Part shown: positions 14,701 to 64,000 of the stretch, piece by piece
How the letters are laid out: each line of letters begins with the position of its first letter
How positions within the stretch are numbered: position 1 is the first letter of the stretch
NCBI GenBank assembly: GCA_033675545.1
Contig: JAWDGP010006836.1
Coordinates: 362,001 to 426,000 of the forward strand
DNA length: 64,000 bases
Direction: 5' to 3'
From: Elysia crispata
Lineage: Eukaryota > Mollusca > Gastropoda > Plakobranchidae
The notes under the pieces: generated by a model
Database searches by the model: none
The model's input: the letters and a program-made list of their open reading frames with translations, nothing else
What the model was told of the DNA's origin: nothing
Program-made: the position numbers and the translations under genes

Positions 14701-17700
14701 CAAAAGCATTGCCACAGACGCTCTTCATGATGATACAGGACTGGTAGCAAACAAAGAAAGCCAGGATAGACAATATGAGGTGAGAGAATAACTTATGCAG
14801 GTTTGTACACCTAGTCAGAATAAAAGTAAAGCAAGTGTTTGATTTTTTTTTCTGGAAATGATAAAAAGATGTAAGTATTTTATAGATGTGTGATCTTTGA
14901 TGGCATAAATTCTAAATCAGGTTGATGAAGTTCACTGTTAAAAATTATGCCATTTTTCTTATCACTGCAAACATTAGCAACTATAGCAGTGCAGATGCAA
15001 ACCCCTTGTAGCTTTACAATTTGTTTGGATTTTTTAACAAGCCAAGTTTGAAACATGATAAACATTACAACATTTTGAACGCAATAAAGATGTAAAAAAA
15101 ATCTTCACTCTAATCATCTTTATATAAAAGAACAATAGAGCTTCTTCCTTCTCTGTAACATTACTTTCTCAGCTACAACAGAAGGCTGACTAAACTAAAT
15201 GTTACACATTCTTTTTCATTACGGGTAGAAGTTAAGGCAATCTAATGGGAAGGTTTACAATGTAGACATCTACGTAAAAATAGCATGAAATGTGGAAACT
15301 CTGATGACCTTATTCCTCATTCGTTATAAAATATTTAACAGATTATAAAACGCTTGAGTACATGTTGATGTGGACTTACAAATATACATCAGCGAAATAA
15401 AAACTGATAAGACAAAATTGTCATTATTTTCATAGAAACAGATATAACATTAGAAGATCGACACACAGGGAATAAATCAAAATTAAACTGCAGCTGAGCT
15501 TAGGGGTCTGCATCAGATATTTGGCGAATATCATGTACAGTCCTAATTTGAATTTCAGATGGATTTCTTGTGTTTTGAAGAATGAGACAATTTGCTCCAA
15601 TAAATTAAGAAAAAGATTTTCTCACCTTAGATTACAAACAGAGCTCAATTATTGAGTGACCCAAATCATTATTATAATATTTTGCAAAATGCTTTAAAGT
15701 ATAAAAAGAAATTACAAATATAATGCTTGCAAAAATAATTGAAAATCATACTTAAAGGACACAAGTTTTTTTTTTTCTTTTTGTTTTGTTTTATTTATTT
15801 ATTATTTTTTTTTCTTTTATTATCTTTTAGATGCTGTGAACTGCAGATAAAAAAAAACATCAGACAAACCTTAAAAAATTTTTTAAAAATCTATGTGAAG
15901 TAGAAAAAAGAAACGATGCCAAATAAAACTTTTAACAAATTAAAGCTGGAAAAAAACTAAAATCTCAATATTAATATATTTTTCAAAAATTCTAGACAAA
16001 AAAATTACAAAAATGTTAACAACAAGTATCAATCAAGTGGTTGTTTTCTATCAAAAATTTTGAAAGTACAAACATTAGAGAATTTTACCATGAATATCAC
16101 TTTTTAACAGTAAAACAAAAAAATTTTAAAACAAAATTCAGAAACGAAAAACAAAAACAGGCACACTTTTAATACAAAAACAAAAAAAACATAACAAAAC
16201 GCAAAGCGGCGCAAACTTTTTTAAAATAAACAAACAAGCATGGATGTGCAAAACGTTTTTGAGTTGTGTTCCATTACCCTCAAAAACAGGTATGCCTCTT
16301 TCACAATTGGAAGAGCAAGAAAGAGAGCGTGCAAGCAAATTTTTGCTAAAGTAGCTAAGAATAGCTCCTACTCTGACGAAATTTGACAGCCATTTCATAT
16401 TTTGAAGAGGATTTACCACAGCCACATTACACTGCATGATTGCACCCAGCGGGCAGCAAGGAGGAAAGCTAGGTCTTAGGAGCTAGAAAGAAGACATAAC
16501 CTTAAAAAAATTGATAAGAAACATGATTTTCAATCAACGACTGAAAAAGTTTGAATTTTTTGTTATTTTTGACAAGGCTCTCTTCTGTTTCAAGACTTCT
16601 ACACTAAGGCCAACACAGATATGAATATGGCAGTTTTGGTTTATTGTTTGGCGTTCTGCAACAGCTTGAACCCTATATGCTACATGTGTTGCATGCAGAC
16701 TTGATAAGATGCTCTATGACAAGAAATTTTAAAATATTAAGGGAGACAATGGGTTATAAAGAATCAGGTTTTTGATGGTGGAACTAAAAGCAACTCTAAT
16801 ATATAAGACAATGATATTGTAAAATGGATATTAAAAAAAAACATTAATAACAATATTAACGAGAGAAGTTAACAGTGACATAGAAAAGATACAAAAGAAG
16901 AGAGAAAAATTTGTGACCATATCTCCAAACCAGAATAACATTTCTGTTTAGTCTTTTCAGTCACAGCCACTATTCAGTAGATTACTGGTCAAATATATTT
17001 CGTTTTTAATCAATAACACGAAATTTACTGACAATGTAAAAAAATTTGTTCAAAAGGCACTAATATATATAGGGCTTTCTGATCAAATATACAGCTTTAA
17101 ATGCTGCACATTAAAGACACATTTCCAAAAGATTAAGTCTAAATCCCTTTTTTTCTTCGTGATCTCACTTTGACATAAAAACTATACACAAAGACACACA
17201 TTTCATATCCCAGTAGCTCATAAACGAAATAAATACATGCACACTCGTACATACACATATATCACAAAATTCTACCACAGATAAGTTTAAAGATACGAAA
17301 CTTCTCAAACTTTACAGGTTTATGCAAATGTAATGCTTCGCCTAAAACATAATTTACTTGAACTTAATCAGCTATCAGTTCACTCTTATGGGCACCTAAG
17401 AATTCAAAAATTAATCTTAATTATTTTCTCATTTCAAAGATTTCTGTTCATGTACTTTTAATTTTCATTTCCAACCTTCTGTTTTTGGCACTATTCCCAA
17501 TACCTTTAATTATCTACACAGTATGAAACTTCATTTTTTACTGTTATAGTTGAACTCACTTTTTCTCTATCTCTGTCACAATCTCATTTCACATGTTTTT
17601 TTGGTTTTGTTTTTTTGCCACACTTATTTAAAAGTGCTCAGTCAATGAAAAACGATATGAAATCACATATTCAGATTCTCTCCATTCCTTTCACGCTTTT

Positions 17701-18259
17701 GTGAAGCAATTATAAAATTCAAAAAGCATGGATAAGTGGTTTTATTTTGTTTGCATTTCAATATTCATTGCATCTGTCATATAATACAATGAACTGTCAA
17801 AGACTTCTGAAGCATAAACCTCCGGCCAGCTGCTCAGCTATATTCAATACATATTATTAGCCAGAATATTAGAAGAAAAAATTGAAGCAGTCATTAAAAA
17901 GCAGATAAATGAAAATTCCTGCCTTTCTAAATTGAAGAAATTTTTTTAAAAAATGATTCTTTCAGATGGTATTGAAAAAAATGCAAAAATGAACCGATCT
18001 CGTTTTAAAAAAAAAAACCCACTCCTGTTGCATCTCCGAGAGAATTTTTTGAGAGGATTAACTTTTCAACTTTTTTAAAGCAAATTAAACTTTTACCTTC
18101 AAATTAATGCTAAGTTTAGACTCAAAAGACATTTGAAGAAGTATCTGGGCTGGTTGTTTACACATACCAGAAAGTCTTTGAAACCAAACGCAGTAATCTT
18201 ATCATATTTCTACAACCCTGGAGCTACCCTCAATGTCCACCTAGTTTCCTGAAATCTTA
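11730..18259. other. Region downstream of the C2CD2L-like gene; probable 3' UTR in part
   Basis: No coding exon was found. The part next to the stop codon at 18260 should be 3' UTR of the minus-strand gene. TTTATT (AATAAA on the - strand) occurs repeatedly, for example near 17740, 15790 and 13955, so the transcript end cannot be fixed. From about 13860 to 16150 the + strand is very A-rich with several long A runs. Confidence 0.35.
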
Positions 18260-55534
<37,275 letters not shown>

Positions 55535-55558
<24 letters not shown>

Positions 55559-55795
55559 CTGGGGAGGAAACAACACAAACAAGGTTACTCATTGACGCTC
55601 AGTAGAGAAGGTACCAGATTGCTCGAACTTAGCCTGGACTGGGCCCTGGGGAGGAAACAACACAAACAAGGTTACTCATGGACGCTCAGTAGAGAAGGTA
55701 CCAGATTGCTCGAACTTAGCCTGGACTGGGCCCTGGGGAGGAAACAACACAAACAAGATTACTCATTGACGCTCAGTAGAGAAGGTACCAGATTG
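55535..55795. repeat. 87-bp tandem triplication covering the exon A acceptor
   Basis: Copies start ctcgaacttagcctggac at 55535, 55622 and 55709, exactly 87 bp apart, nearly identical. Each copy holds the acceptor ctccccag and the first 24 coding bases of exon A (minus strand). Only the innermost copy leads into the rest of the exon; reading from an outer copy meets a stop. Confidence 0.93.
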
Positions 55796-56149
55796 CTTGA
55801 GCCTGCCCTGTATAAAATTGGGACATACAGGTGTGGGAAGGGGAGGGGGGGGGAGTTGTAAAGAGTAAAAGCAAACATGACCAGTATTGGTCAAAATGGA
55901 CACAGGGCTATACAGTAAAGGGGTGTAATTAACACTAAAAAAAAAATAATAATGATGAAAAGCAGGTAGCACAGGAAGAAATCGAAACTGACTGTTCCGA
56001 GGCAGTGGCAGTCTTGTTGAACAAGCTTGGCTTAGGGTGAGTGTCTTGGTGTTCAAAATGTATTATAAATGGCCTTTTTAATGATTACATTGACAACAAT
56101 CTCGTTTAACTGATGGAGTCTGTCGTTCTCATGCACATCATCGCTATAA

Positions 56150-57215
56150 AGATTCTTTCTCACCGTCATGTTATCAATCAATACAATCATACAATTCTCA
56201 TGCTCATCATCGCGATATATACAGATTCTTTCTCACCGTCATGTTATCAATCAACACAATCATACAATTCTCATGCTTATCATCGCGATATATACAGATT
56301 CTTTCTCACCGCCATGTTATCAATCAACACAATCATACAATTCTCATGCTCATCATCGCGATATATACAGATTCTTTCTCACCGCCATGTTATCAATCAA
56401 CACAATCATACAATTCTCATGCTCATCATCGCGATATATACAGATTCTTTCTCACCGCCATGTTATCAATCAACACAATCATACAATTCTCATGCTCATC
56501 ATCGCGATATATACAGATTCTTTCTCACCGCCATGTTATCAATCAACACAATCATACAATTCTCATGCTCATCATCGCGATATGTACAGATTCTTTCTCA
56601 CCGTCATGTTATCAATCAACACAATCATACAATTCTCAAGCTCATCATTGCGATATATATATATATTCTTTCTCACCGTCATGTTATCAATCAACACAAT
56701 CATACAATTCTCATGCTTATCATCGCGATATATACAGATTCTTTCTCACCGTCATGTTATCAATCAACACAATCATACAATTCTCATGTCATCATCGCTG
56801 TAAAGAATCTTTCTCACCGTCATGTTATCAATCAATGCGATCATACAATTCTCATGCTCATCATCGCTATATATACAAATTCTTTCTCACCGTCATGTTA
56901 TCAATCAACACAATCATACAATTCTCATGCTCATCATCGCGATATATACAGATTCTTTCTCACCGTCATGTTATCAATCAATACAATCATACAATTCTCA
57001 TGCTCATCATCGCTATATAAATAAATTCTTTCTCACCGTCATGTTATCAATCAATACAATCATACAATTCTCATGCTCATCATCGCTATATATACAAATT
57101 CTTTCTCACCGTCATGTTATCAATCAATACAATCATACAATTCTCAAGCTCATCATCGCTATAGATATATATATATTCTTTCTCACCGCCACGTTATCAA
57201 TCAATACAATCAGAA
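56150..57215 (+). repeat. 73-bp minisatellite array, about 14-15 copies (arm 1 of an inverted pair)
   Basis: Copies start attctttctcaccgycatg at 56152, 56225, 56298 and onward at 73-bp spacing, with minor variants. Because 73 is 1 mod 3, three overlapping 200-300-codon open frames run through it; none is a gene. The opposite orientation of the same unit is found at 58405-58920. Confidence 0.94.
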
Positions 57216-57624
57216 TGCATCGCCACGGATCACGGATATAACGCATTGTCTAGTCCCACATATTCTCGTTCTCTGCTTGCCACCCTGCGAGGTTTCACCG
57301 TCATCATTGAGATACCGGTAGGTATAACAAAAATTTGAACAAGGACTGCATTGAAACTGAAAGATCAATCGCTATTCCACAGACACATGGTATCCGTGTC
57401 TAGTTCACTTGAGATGGACCTCGCTTAGCCAGGTGTCACTTGCGATCTTTCTCTCGTGATGCCCACTCCCTTGACTCGATGTCTCGGTGCTTGTGGAAAC
57501 GTATCTCTTTGTAATAATCATTTTCCTATTTCCTTAGGGGCAGTGGTGCCTGTTGTGAGGATACTATGAGAGTAATCTAGTTTTCGATTTTACTAGATGT
57601 GAGTTTAGAGTGTTTATTTCCTAG

Positions 57625-57835
<211 letters not shown>

Positions 57836-58404
57836 CTTCTCTCTGTACGCTTCAGTTTCCCCTGTTTTTCTTCTTTTATTTTCAGTCACAGAAAAGCACA
57901 AATCTCAGGTTGTATTAATTTTATCCTGGACAGACACTGTGCAAAACCGTTTCTCATAATAACTTATGGCCTAAACACAGTCATGACATCTTGACAATTT
58001 GTGGAAATGTTTCAATCAGTTTCAAAAAAAAAAAAAAAAAAAAAAAAACGGGGAAAAAAGTCTTCTCTTCGTTTCAAGCGAAATAGTCCACACAAATCAT
58101 TTTGCTTGTGAACTGACTTTCCTGCTATCAATCACTGAAGCTCAAAAGATGAAGATGAAACGCGGCATGCGCAAGCGGACACGAAGAGAAGGTGGCCACA
58201 CCCATCTTTGCCCACTAGCGTTAGAGAATCACCTATGGAGTCAGCAGTGGAGGGAGCCGGAGGTATGAAAACCGCAATATGTATTGCTTTGCGGAAGCCA
58301 TAACATGATTCCATTGTTTTGATCAATAGATGTGGGGGGAAAAAATGGCCCAAGACTAGCTTAAGGGAGCTAAAGAGGGATGCTGTGAGAAAGTAGAGAG
58401 AAAG

Positions 58405-58449
58405 GGGGGCGGGTATGATTGTATTGATTGATAACATGGCGGTGAGAAA

Positions 58450-58519
<70 letters not shown>

Positions 58520-58651
58520 CGATGATGAGCATGAGAATTGTATGATTGTACTGATTGACAACATGGCGGTGAGAAAGAATATATATATATATAGCGATGA
58601 TAAGCATGAGAAATGCATGATTGTATTGATTGATAACATGGCGGTGAGAAA

Positions 58652-58716
<65 letters not shown>

Positions 58717-58772
58717 GATGATGAGCATGAGAATTGTATGATTGTACTGATTGATAACATGGCGGTGAGAAA

Positions 58773-58840
<68 letters not shown>

Positions 58841-58920
58841 CGATGATAAGCATGAGAATTGCATGATTGTATTGATTGATAACATGACGGTGAGTAAGAA
58901 TATATATATATCGCGATGAT
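58405..58920 (-). repeat. Inverted copies of the 73-bp unit with expanded (TA)n (arm 2)
   Basis: About five to six copies of the reverse complement of the 56150 unit (gataacatggcggtgagaaa; gcgatgatgagcatgagaat), each carrying a (TA)n tract of variable length where arm 1 has only gatatatacag. Confidence 0.9.
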
Positions 58921-59379
58921 GTGGAGGAAAGATAGATGTATGTATGGCACGAATCCATCGCTGTTATTCGCAAATCCTAAGCGGCTGTTGATTAATTTGC
59001 ATGTACATGTAGTTGGCCCACAGTATTTTGATGAAGAGCGATGGAAAAGACCGTAGCTATATCGTCTGATACGTGTAGCTGTAAACCGGAAACGTAACTG
59101 CAGATCTCGTATGCCGAGACTCACAGACAGATTTATCGTGTGGATCTTTTCGCTCTCTAACAGAGAATTTTGTTACCGTTTAAGAATTTATTTATGTATT
59201 CAGATAGGGCTTGATCCAACAGATTAGAAGGGAAAGTTCGAGACCGAGAACCACAAGTTCGTGCACGGGTGTCAATAAAGAGTTACGGTCTGTCTGATCA
59301 CTGGACTTGGAAATGAAAGATCATCTGAATGGACCTCCTCACCTGTTTAATCCTGCTCTTCATACGATCTATTTTTCAG

Positions 59380-59417
59380 GAATGATCATGTTTTGTGTAT
59401 CGTCAATAAAATAGAAG
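59380..59417 (+). CDS. Candidate short exon, unidentified + strand gene
   Basis: 38 nt between a good acceptor (tctatttttcag) and donor (GAAG|gtgagt). One frame is open: one base, then NDHVLCIVNKIE, then one base. Its phase fits the candidate exon at 62474 (junction codon GTG). Short length makes a chance match possible; it could also be untranslated. Confidence 0.25.
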
Positions 59418-60844
59418 GTGAGTTTGAAACACATATTCAGTTTTTGGTATAGAGTTTCAGTAATTTGAGTGTAAGTTGTGTTAACATCGTGATGTAAGGA
59501 AAGTTTACACCAGGTTTTGTCTATCTTGATAATGACGATGGTATAGGCAAAAAAAAAAAAATTTAAGTTCTGAATACTGGCATCATGTTTATTAATATTG
59601 TAATACTATATGGCTCTTTTCCATTATGGTACAGAATAATCAGAAACAGATAAGCTTGAAGCTAGAGAGATCTCTACAGATAAAGTACGTGTGTTGATTG
59701 AGGGTGTCTCGATTTTGACATGTACAATGCGTGAAAGTGTGGACTAAATATCAACATCTTCCCATTCAAGAGAATGGAGAATTTTTTTTTTTTAGCAGTA
59801 GCATCTTGCTATTCTATTTTGTTAAAAAATGTTATTCATAAATTATTTTTCCTCCATTATGCAAAGAGAATGATATTTGATCATATCAGCAGCTGGGTCA
59901 TCCAATCAATGCATACTTTTTTATTATTCATAATCATAAACAAAACCATCGTAATTCATAATCATCGACAAGACCATCATAAGTCATCATAATACACAAA
60001 ACCATCATAAAAAGAAGAATATAAAAAAGCGTTTAAGACTTTTTTTTAAAAAATGGAAAGACCAAAATTGATGGTAGAAAAGTGGAACAAAATCCTTTGT
60101 AAAACATTTGAATTTCACACAGCTATGTAATTTCTCCATGTTCTAACCACCAGGTAGAAATTAAGGCGAAGATACGATAAGACAAAAATTCGATGAACAC
60201 TTTGATGTCTTTGTTTGTTGGTAAGAGATGATCAATACGCTTAGGGCCATGGTATAATGATATACCAAACTCACTCTATAATCTCTGTTTAGAATATCGA
60301 CCTATCCCAAGGTTCGAAGACACAGATAAAAGAGAAACAGCCCGGAAAGCAACCCAAAAGAAGACTGAAGGTAAATGAATAATTGCAAAAATATTTTCTT
60401 AAATCACGTTTAAAAAGGTTGTAAGCAAAGATTTTGCTTTTAGGCATGATTTCTATTTTTTTTTTTAATAAATTCATCTGTTTGAAAGAATTAGAAATAA
60501 AATCCACAGGGCCAACGATTGCAAAAAACCTATGCCTAACTAATTCTCTGAGCAAAAAAAAAAAAAAAAGAGATGATCAATAAGAATTAACACTGTTATG
60601 ACTTTGCTTTTTTTTTTTTTTGGTAAGAGGTGATCAATATGAAGACAACTTATTGTATCACTTTTATTGTTGGTAAAACTTTGTTTTGAGAAAAAGTTAT
60701 CGATGGAATGCTATATTTTAATCAAAGCTAATTAGTTGTTATCTTGCCGAGAATGGAGACTTAGTGCGGATAGATCTAAGAGGAACTTGCCTTGTCAGGT
60801 AGAGAGAATAGAGAGGAATATATAAAACAGAAAGAAACCAACCA

Positions 60845-60847
<3 letters not shown>

Positions 60848-60912
<65 letters not shown>
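60848..60912. repeat. (GA)n microsatellite
   Basis: About 30 GA units. Confidence 0.96.
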
Positions 60913-60916
<4 letters not shown>

Positions 60917-61562
60917 CAGACAGACTGACAGAAAGATTTGATGGGCTGGCAGATAGGAATGGCGTGACTCCTTAGCTCGGACGTTCCAAAATGATTTACC
61001 GACTCTCAGTGTGTAAAGACTGATCGATTTATTGGGTATTTCAACAAGCCCAGTCCACCTTAGATCATTTCGAGGTGCAAAGCATGAACTTACTATGTTA
61101 GACTCGACAATTTGGAAAAAAAAACAAAAAAAAAACATGGCCATATAGATAGGTTCGTTAGTTTCAAAGTTGAAAAAGCGCAACTGCCGAAGGCGAGGAA
61201 AGCTGCTAAGTCTTGGAAGTTATAAGAAAGGAACAACAGCACCCGTCTTTTGCAACCAGTCTGTGATGTGGATCTTTCTCGGCTGGTAGAGAATAGCACA
61301 GTCTCTAGGCTACGGCAGGCGCCAGTTTCAACACTTCGACTCTCTCGCGATCACCTTTGAAAGGTGGAGAGAGTGGAAAAACAGTTTCTGAATGTGAGTA
61401 AACATGGTTGGCGAAAAGGGGGAACGGGAGGGGGGGGGGGGGGGATGTAGCACTGGTAAAATATTGTTCAGCAAACGTGCTTGACTTGTATGGACAGGGA
61501 GCTAAGCATAACTTTTAGTTGAGATTGCTAGGTTTTGTTATGATACAGCCTACGAGAAAAAG

Positions 61563-61567
<5 letters not shown>

Positions 61568-61640
<73 letters not shown>
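61568..61640. repeat. (GA)n microsatellite
   Basis: About 35 GA units; faces a (CT)n tract 210 bp to the right. Confidence 0.96.
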
Positions 61641-61644
<4 letters not shown>

Positions 61645-61848
61645 TGTACGTCAAAAAATATTAAAGACGTTAACGGATCATAATTTCTAACTGGTAAAGA
61701 CGGCAGAACAACAACGGAAAAAGGGAAATACCTGCTGATAAAAGCAACTCAGTTCCCCCCCAGCCTCGTACTATTTCAGTGATCATAACCGTTTTCGGCC
61801 ACTTTAACCAGACCTTTAGTCTAAGCATTAAAATGAGATCTATTAGAA

Positions 61849-61953
<105 letters not shown>

Positions 61954-62473
61954 CAGTAAGAAAAGGTAAGACACCACCCATTCAATCTCCTCCATCTTTT
62001 TAAGCAGCCATTTCCTTCTTGCTTGGAAAGAAACTAGGTCACCGCTCTGGGGATTCTCTTTCACGTTACCATGGAAACGGCTGTGAAATGTTTAAAACAG
62101 CTTTTTTTCCGCACGGTGAGCATAAGTTGTGTTAGACAATTCAAGGTAAACCCTCTGCTTGGTGTTGGTATCCTGATAACAATAGTATCAATCGGTCGAG
62201 ATCGCTGGATCAGTGAGTGAGATACAGCGATGGCCCCGGGAGGGGGAAGAGAGAGAGCAGAAATAGATAAATAACAAAAGAGCAAAATAAACGCGATTTA
62301 CTATGTTCGCTATGGGGAAAGAAGTAAAATATGAAAGGGGAGAGAATGAGAAAATGTGGTATGAAATGAAATGCATTTTTCTCCCCCCTCCTCTTATTTT
62401 TTTTTTTTCCTGGTCTTCCTTCCGCTCATCTCCTTCCCTACTCCATTTCTCCTCTTCCTCGTGCTGTGTGTAG

Positions 62474-62599
62474 TGCGGCTGACCGTGGGGGGAAAACGCA
62501 ATACCAGCACACACAGAAGAAACTTCCTGAGCCAGCAAGGTGGGCTTTGGATGCTGAAAGATTACGAGACCAGCAAACCTTGTTCCTCCCCTCACAAGA
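62474..62599 (+). CDS. Candidate exon, unidentified + strand gene
   Basis: 126 nt between a roughly 80-nt pyrimidine-rich tract ending gctgtgtgtag and a donor AAGA|gtaagt. The open frame includes RLTVGGKRNTSTHRRNFLSQ and GGLWMLKDYETSKPC. The splice sites are strong and the composition coding-like. I do not recognise the family. It lies antisense within the presumed 5' intron of the C2CD2L-like gene. Confidence 0.4.
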
Positions 62600-62696
62600 G
62601 TAAGTAGAGAGCCGCCGTCTCATACTCACGCAGTTTTCTCCACAAAATATTTTAATAAAAGGCTTTATACAATCAAGGGACGTTCTCATACCTTGC

Positions 62697-62731
62697 CCCC
62701 TCCCTCTCTCCCTTTCTCTTTCTCTATCTGC

Positions 62732-62776
<45 letters not shown>

Positions 62777-62790
62777 TCTCTCTCTGTCTC
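62697..62790. repeat. CT-rich/(CA)n compound simple repeat
   Basis: Pyrimidine-rich blocks, (CT)n, (AC)n, then (CT)n again. Confidence 0.92.
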
Positions 62791-63239
62791 CCATATAATG
62801 GAACATTCAATGATATTTCATTATCGTTAGTGTATTTTCATAACCCTTGCCTATCAGTTCTTACCAAACGACCTACGGCATCAGCAGCAGTTAAATACTA
62901 GATTCTACACTAACCTTAACCCAGATCATCTCAAATGCAGGGAATAACACCAGGTGTGCTGAGCGGTAAACAAAAATTAGGCCTATTACTCCATTACCCC
63001 GGGTATAGCTAGATCTAACAGCAGCAGGAGTTTTAAGAGCTTGTCAAACCAAACAGTCGACTATCTAGAATTAAAAGTGCGATCAACCTAAATGTGCTGC
63101 ATTGAATTTGTACAACAAGTTGTAGTGTAGTTATCTTCCCGTATAATCTGTTATTTCTTAAACTATTATTTGGGACACAATGCTATTATGTGGAGGTGGA
63201 ATTATCCGATTGTCCTGTTCCATAAACAGGATGCGCCGC

Positions 63240-64000
63240 AGCAACCATAGCAGATGTGAGGCTCTATAGGAGATGTAGCGATGAGGCTCTGCAGCAACAA
63301 TAACAAATGAGAGATGAAGCTGCAGCAAAAATAAAAGATGAAGAGATGAGGCTCTACAGAAACAAAAACAGATGCAGAGATGAGACTCTGTGCCAACAAT
63401 AGCAGATGCAGAGATGAAGCTCTACAGCAACAATGGCAGATGCAGAGATGAAGCGCTACAGCAACAATAGAAGATGCAGAAATGAAGCTCAGCAGCAACA
63501 ATAGAAGATGCAGAGATGAGGCCCTGCAGCAACAATAGAAGATGCAGAGATGGGGCCCTGCAGCAACAACAGAAGATGCAGAGATGAGGCTCTGCAGCAA
63601 CAATAGCAGATGCAGAGATGAGGCTCTGCAGCAACAATAGCAGATGCAGAGATGAGGCCCTGCAGCAACAATAGAAGATGCAGAGATGAGGCTCTGCAGC
63701 AACAATAGAAGATGCAGAGATGAGGCTCTGCAGCAACAATAGCAGATGCAGAGATGATGCTCTGCAGCAACAATAGAAGATGCACAAATGAAGCTCAGCA
63801 GCAACAATAGAAGATGCAGAGATGAGGCCCTGCAGCAACAATAGCAGATGCAGAGATGATGCTCTGCAGCAACAATAGAAGATGCAGAGATGAGGCCCTG
63901 CAGCAACAATAGAAGATGCAGAGATGAGGCTCTGCAGCAACAATAGAAGATGCAGAGATGAGGCTCTGCAGCAACAATATAAGATGCAGAAATGAAGCTC
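63240..64000. repeat. 34-bp minisatellite array running off the window
   Basis: About 22 copies of a 34-bp unit (ctgcagcaacaatagaagat and variants, near gcagagatgagg), less regular at the left end and continuing past base 64000. Cys/Leu/Ser-rich open frames on the - strand are by-products. Confidence 0.93.

Noticed and set aside
16138-16437. 99-codon minus-strand frame
   Set aside because: Lies in the likely 3' UTR/downstream region; no domain, and surrounded by A/T runs.
55763-56056. Minus-strand frame ending in the 87-bp repeat
   Set aside because: It reads an outer copy of the triplicated acceptor region and stops; not connected to the real exon.
56113-57321. Overlapping 139-303-codon frames (SFSPSCYQSTQSYNSH-type)
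   Set aside because: Translation of the 73-bp array in three rotating frames; no splice sites or gene context.
58132-59124. 330-codon frame on the minus strand
   Set aside because: Runs through the inverted 73-bp copies and (TA)n tracts; Tyr/Ile alternation is microsatellite translation.
60940-61060. Possible extra exon of the C2CD2L-like gene (WTGLVEIPNKSISLYTLRVG)
   Set aside because: It has an AG before and a GT after, but its end phase does not match the phase-0 start of exon A and the content does not resemble an SMP domain.
63202-63977. Cys/Leu-rich frames on the minus strand
   Set aside because: Translation of the 34-bp array; three frames equally open.

Overview
The window looks like nuclear DNA from a lophotrochozoan animal, most likely a gastropod mollusc. 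It is AT-rich, its genes are split into short exons with GT-AG introns of 0.4-9 kb, and it carries many (CT)n, (GA)n and (TA)n tracts and minisatellites. It also has TTAGGG-type telomere-like motifs and an immunoglobulin-type surface protein of a kind common in gastropods. The taxon is inference from style; no marker gene is present.

Two genes can be reconstructed. On the + strand at 111-2719 are the last four exons of an Ig-superfamily surface protein: two Ig-like domains and a hydrophobic C-terminal tail, with a poly(A) signal at 3563. Its 5' exons lie left of the window. On the - strand, from 55558 down to 18260, is most of a C2CD2/C2CD2L (TMEM24)-type lipid-transfer protein. I trace 16 well-supported exons plus two probable microexons (12 and 17 nt). 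Together they give 2274 nt in one uninterrupted frame, or 757 residues: the C-terminal part of an SMP-like lipid-binding domain, a glutamine-rich linker, a C2 domain, a low-complexity Ser/Thr segment and a strongly basic, Ser-rich C terminus. The N-terminal exons (expected membrane anchor and start of SMP) were not found and probably lie beyond 64000. Two small candidate exons on the + strand (59380-59417 and 62474-62599) have compatible phases and may belong to a third, unidentified gene.

Most of the remaining structure is repetitive. Tandem arrays: 24 bp x 79 (6.2-8.1 kb); 44 bp x 4 (8.57 kb); 68 bp x 9 with a nested 20-bp array (10.5-11.15 kb); about 155-164 bp x 3 (23.8 kb); a 42/42/51-bp higher-order array (43.4 kb); 50 bp x 3 (43.8 kb); 55 bp x 6 (51.8 kb); 87 bp x 3 (55.5 kb); 73 bp x 14-15 (56.15-57.2 kb), whose unit recurs in opposite orientation at 58.4-58.9 kb; and a 34-bp array running off the right end (63.24 kb). 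A 320-bp MITE-like element bounded by TTAA lies at 44.4 kb.

The most interesting pattern is that tandem repeats begin within about 10-35 nt of at least four 5' splice sites of the C2CD2L-like gene, and one 87-bp array has multiplied the acceptor and first coding bases of an exon. I found no convincing tRNA, rRNA, CRISPR, retroelement or viral fossil by eye.
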